Source: Petrosia ficiformis (Eukaryota; Porifera; Demospongiae; Haplosclerida; Petrosiidae). From it: a stretch of 64,000 bases of DNA. Below, piece after piece: positions 53,901 through 59,900 of the stretch (within the stretch, counting starts at the first letter, position 1; each line of letters opens with the position of its first letter). A program made the translations under genes and the position numbers. The stretch lies in NCBI GenBank assembly GCA_947044365.1, contig OX345639.1, positions 8,291,218 through 8,355,217 of the forward strand, given 5' to 3'. A model generated the notes under the pieces. That model was not told where the DNA came from and searched no databases. It saw nothing but the letters and a program-made list of their open reading frames with translations.

Positions 53901-56900
53901 TTTATGATCCTTTCAATGGTTTTATAGGTCCACTATACATGTACATGGTTTCTAGTGATGTTTATGATCCTTTCAATGGTTTTATAGGTCCACTATACAT
54001 GTACATGGTTTCTAGTGCTGTTTATGATCCTTTCAATGGTTTTATAGGTCCACTATACATGTACATGGTTTCTAGTGCTGTTTATGATGGTTTTATAGGT
54101 CCACTATACATGTACATGGTTTCTAGTGATGTTTATGATCCTTTCAATGGTTTTATAGGTCCACTATACATGTACATGGTTTCTAGTGCTGTTTATGATC
54201 CTTTCAATGGTTTTATAGGTCCACTATACATGTACATGGTGATCCTTTCAATGGTTTTATAGGTCCACTATACATGTACATGGTTTCTAGTGCTGTTTAT
54301 GATGGTTTTATAGGTCCACCATACATGTACATGGTTTCTAGTGCTGTTTATGATGGTTTTATAGGTCCACTATACATGTACATGGTTTCTAGTGCTGTTT
54401 ATGATCCTTTCAATGGTTTTATAGGTCCACCATACATGTACATGGTTTCTAATGCTGTTTAAGTTCCTTTCAGCGGTTTGATATTCGGTTCATCAAATCC
54501 TGTTTTGTCTACTGGCATGTATCTACTCAGTTAAATCTACTCCTGTTTGTGTACTCCAATTAACAAAATAGAAAACACTTTTTATTATTATTATATAATT
54601 ATAAAATGAAGGCTGGATCTGAATCCAACTCAGTCACTGACAGTGTGAAATTGGACTAAACGTCATTCATGTTCACCTCGTCCTCAGAAAAATGTTCATA
54701 ATTTTAGTTTGGAAGGACCAACAATCTTTTTTATCTACAATGTACATTATTTCCATATAATTATCCTTTTTTGTGTATATCAGATTTCACTTCATTATTT
54801 AGTTACAGTATAATCACGTATTAACCTTATGACATTAAACTATACATTTAAAGTCATCACATCATATTTTGAGGTCATCATGAATGTGAACAGACTTTAG
54901 ACAAATGAGCAGTAGACAAAACAGGATGAGATGTACCAGATGAATACATTCCATACATTCTATAGCTAACCAAACAATGAAATAGCTTATACCTAAATAC
55001 ATGTACATTAACAAAATACATGATATAATGAGACACCTACCATTTCTTAGTTCCCCAATAACAGTCCCTGGAACAGGTGGACTGCCATCTTGATCTCTCC
55101 ATTTCCAGTCTACACCTCTAATAACACGAGCACCAATATGAAGTTTCTTCATTATACTATGTTTGATAATCAAACGCTTTTTACGTATCTTTATCTCCTG
55201 TTCTTTGGCAGCTTTACCTGTTAAAAATAATTAGTAAATTATAACTGATAGTTTTATAATGTTTTTAATAGTAATTATTATATAAATCAATCTACAATTA
55301 CAGGTAGACATGTACATGTACAGTACATGTATACCAATTTATGAATTAAGACATGTAGCATGTAATTACACATGTACATGTACTTACATATACTTACACG
55401 TAGGTACAAGTACATGTAGGATTATCCCATGGTTTTCTTCATCAATATTGATAGTATAAGATATCTTGTACTTGAACATAACATACTTTTATGGTATTTG
55501 AAACAAACAAGGAACATCATGGGTAAAGAGTTATTGTAATCCTGGATACTACTGTGTACATGTACTTCATTTATTATACTACAGAATCATAACTTCAAAC
55601 ATACAGTGCATTCACAATAAAGATACTATACACACATGGCGTGTTACTAACAGACTTCTATTATACTTACATGAACAGTATACGTCAATAAAAAGTCACT
55701 ATACAGTATAGTAATTACTCAGTAGTTTCATCATCACTACAGCACTTCCAAAAGTGGTTTGATCGACAGCTTTACATCCCCTCTGAAGGATGTGGCACTG
55801 AACATCCTCCTCGTTTTTGAGGGAGAGCTGAGTGTACTCAGAGAGAAAAAAGCCTGTACCTAGTGGGGCTTGAACCTGCAACCTTCTGATTGAAGGACAG
55901 CTTGCAGGCCAGCACTTTAACCAGCAAGCCACTAGTACCCCTCAGTAGTGAGACAGTACTATACTGACAGTAGAACTAAGGTAATTACTGTTACTGTATA
56001 GTGATTTTTTATTGACATATACTTTACATGTACATAAAGGTACCCAGTTAGTGTCAGAACACAAGTGAGAAAGATTATGAATATGACAAATCACACCTAT
56101 ATATACATGTATATACATGTACATGTATTCTCATTATATTCCTCTCCCGCGTTACCTACAAGACTATTATAATATATCAGTCAGGAGGCTTTGAAGGTGA
56201 GGTTATTGAAGTGAGTCAGTAGTGAGTCAGTAGTGAGTAGCCATTAAACAATGGACATTCCATGTCCAGCATTTAACATGAACTTATGAGCTATAAAACC
56301 ACAAAGGAGCTGTGTAGACACAGGTGGTTTAATTCTAATAGGAATTTACATGTGAATGAAATATGCATAATAACAGCGGTGAAGGAGTGATTAATGTATG
56401 GTAGTACTTGTGGAGTTAACAAACAATTTAATTGTTATACTATATTATAGTAAACTAATTAAATTGTCTGTTTACTCTGGAAATACTACCATTGATCCTT
56501 TGCAGCTTCATCACTCACAAGATCTCAATTGCAGGAAGAAAGTTCATATATGCAACTTGTAGAAATGGCTACTGATAGTTGCAGTATTAGCAACTTATAG
56601 AAATAGCTACTGATAGTTGTACTATTAGCAACTTATAGAAATGGCTACTGATAGTTGTACTATTAGCAACTTATAGAAATGGCTACTGATAGTTGTATTA
56701 TTAGCAACTTGTAGAAATGGCTACTGATAGTTGTACTATTAGCAACTTATAGAAATGGCTACTGATAGTTGTATTATTAGCAACTTGTAGAAATGGCTAC
56801 TGATAGTTGTATTATTAGCAACTTGTAGAAATGGTTGTACTATTAGCTAGTCTAGCACTAACCAAGTTCATCATCAGCTAAACCTCTAATTTCTCCATAT

Positions 56901-59900
56901 ATCTCCAGACCTGATAACGATAAGTAATTAGTGTGTCCAGATGCATTGGGACCTGTAAGTTTTATACGAATATGTCTCCATCCTTGAGGATCAGCTGGAG
57001 GTGTGAGGGGCCAGGAGGCAGTTGAACTAAAGACAAAAGAATACACACAGTATAATGCTATATGATTATCATTTAAATGTCTGTTCACATTCAGGATGAC
57101 CTCACTTTACTTTAAAACATACCCATTGCTTCATTATTGAGTTACATGTATTAACCTTATGACTCATGTATACACTATATTACATATAAAGTCATCACAT
57201 CCTAATTATATTCCTGAAGTCAAGGTGAACGTGAACAAGCTTTAATGATAATATTATTTTCTGGTTTGCATGTACATGTACATACTGTACATGTAAATTA
57301 GAGATTTTTGAAGCATGGACAAAATTGGCTAAATGTGTGCATTATTGGGAATACTTCTTGGCCAATTAACAATGCTGTTAATACTGTTAATTGATGAAAA
57401 TCATAATTAACTCCAATGTCTGACCGAAAAAGAAATGTGTTACACTAAATAGCAAGCCACATGTACATGTATTTGGGTCAATAGTACACCATATGAGCTC
57501 ATCAAATAACTGTGACATAAATGCATTTGTTTCAGGAAAAGAATTATTACAAATACATGTAGTCATGTACACCTACAATGAACATGTGTAACTAGTTTTG
57601 TTTTAGTTTGACAAATATAATCATGTTTAGTTATACATTAGGGAGCCAGCTCCCCTCAAAAATTCTTTAAATGAGCCACTACATACTTCAAATTTGAAGA
57701 ACAAGCTTTCCCTTATATACACAGCTTTGGTTCTCATCATTGTGGGTTTACAATATTTTATCATAACTTCCTCTAAATTCTCATGAATCTCATTTTGTGG
57801 TTATTACAGCTTCTTCACAGTAATAAACAATACTCTTCTACCTTCAACTATAACTAACTGTTAGTTATAAATATACAAAAGAAAGTACAAGTACAAGAAC
57901 ATTCTAGAACATCACAGAAACATACAGAAATCCACAGATAAAACATTACAGTAACTGTTAAAACCACATACATGTAGGTCAAAGTTGTAGTATGCCTGGT
58001 TTCTTAAACATTTTAGTTTAGCTATAGTTTAATGATATTAGGTTTACTAAAACGGTTTTAGTTTTAGTTAACTAACTAAAAGTGTCCATTATTGACCAAT
58101 TTTCATTTTAGTTACATGTAGTTATACACTATGTACATTGTGTAGTTATAACATTGTAATTCAACACTAATGTACATGTATATTAGTGGTAAGATCGTGG
58201 GGTTGACTCCCACCTTGGGAATTCAGTATCTGTTCTCAAGCAGAATCAGTTATATGACTTACCCAGGCTCATTAAGTGATGTGTCATTGCGATGTGAGAA
58301 AACAGTCAACCAATCACGACCATCTTTGGATAATTCAACATCCCAGTTACGTAATGCTGAGCGACTAAATGACAAGAATACAAATTTATCATGTATGAAT
58401 AAAACAATAAAGGTCATCTACAATCTTATACAGTGTAGGTATGCAAATCTAGATTTACTATGTACAACAATGGATAACAAAAGTCACTATAACTAGTAAG
58501 CTAGCATTCCCAGTCTAGTAATCTAGCAGGTTCCTTCCTAGTCTAGTAAGGTCACTAGATGCAAGGTTCATTCCCAGTCTAGTTACATGTACAAGGTTCA
58601 TTCCTAGTCTAGTAAGATCTCTAGTTACATGTACAAGGTTCATTCCTAGTCTAGTAAGGTCTCTAGACACATGTACAAGGTTCATTCCTAGTCTAGTAAG
58701 ATCTCTAGTTACATGTACTATGTTCATTCCTAGTCTAGTAAGGTCTCTAGTTACATGTACTATGTTCATTCCTAGTCTAGTAAGGTCTCTAGTTACATGT
58801 ACAATGTTCATTCCTAGTCTAGTAAGGTCTCTAGTTACATGTACAAGGTTCATTCCCAGTCTAGTAAGCTCTCTAGTTACATGTACAATGTTCATTCCTA
58901 GTCTAGTAAGGTCTCTAGTTACATGTACAAGGTTCATTCCTAGTCTAGTAAGGTCTCTAGTTACATGTACATGTACAATGTTCATTCCTAGTCTAGTAAG
59001 GTCTCTAGTTACATGTACAATGTTCATTCCTAGTCTAGTAAGGTCTCTAGTTACATGTACAAGGTTCATTCCCAGTCTAGTAAGGTCTCTAGTTACATGT
59101 ACAAGGTTCATTCCCAGTCTAGTAAGGTCTCTAGTTACATGTACATGGTTCATTCCCAGTCTAGTAAGGTCTCTAGTTACATGTACAAGGTTCATTCCTA
59201 GTCTAGTAAGGTCTCTAGTTACATGTACAATGTTCATTCCTAGTCTAGTAAGGTCTCTAGTTACATGTACAATGTTCATTCCCAGTCTAGTAAGCTCTCT
59301 AGTTACATGTACAAGGTTCATTCCTAGTCTAGTAAGGTCTCTAGTTACATGTACAAGGTTCATTCCTAGTCTAGTAAGGTCTCTAGTTACATGTACAAGG
59401 TTCATTCCTAGTCTAGTAAGGTCTCTAGTTACATGTACATGTACAATGTTCATTCCTAGTCTAGTAAGGTCTCTAGTTACATGCACAAGGTTCATTCCTA
59501 GTCTAGTAAGGTCTCTAGTTACATGTACAAGGTTCATTCCTAGTCTAGTAAGGTCTCTAGTTACATGTACAAGGTTCATTCCTAGTCTAGTAAGGTCTCT
59601 AGTTACATGTACATGTACAATGTTCATTCCTAGTCTAGTAAGGTCTCTAGTTACATGTACATGTACAATGTTCATTCCTAGTCTAGTAAGGTCTCTAGTT
59701 ACATGTACATGTACAAGGTTCATTCCTAGTCTAGTAAGGTCTCTACATAGATGCAAGGTTCATTCCCATTTCCTAGTCTATCCAAAGTTCATTCCCAGCC
59801 CAGTCTATCCAAAGCTCATTCCCAGCCCAGCCTATCCAAAGTTCATTCCCAGCCTATCAAACCCTAACATACTCATCTACTAACTTGCCATATCCTCTAG

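Noticed and set aside
53597..54462. 221- and 62-codon repetitive frames
   Set aside because: Satellite translation in an HECTD1 intron.
55861..55938. Functional tRNA gene on the minus strand
   Set aside because: B box is perfect but the T stem and anticodon arm do not pair well and a SINE body follows.
58515..59883. 413-codon minus and 387-codon plus open frames
   Set aside because: Both are translations of the 42-bp satellite. No promoter or varied sequence; the frames overlap fully on opposite strands.
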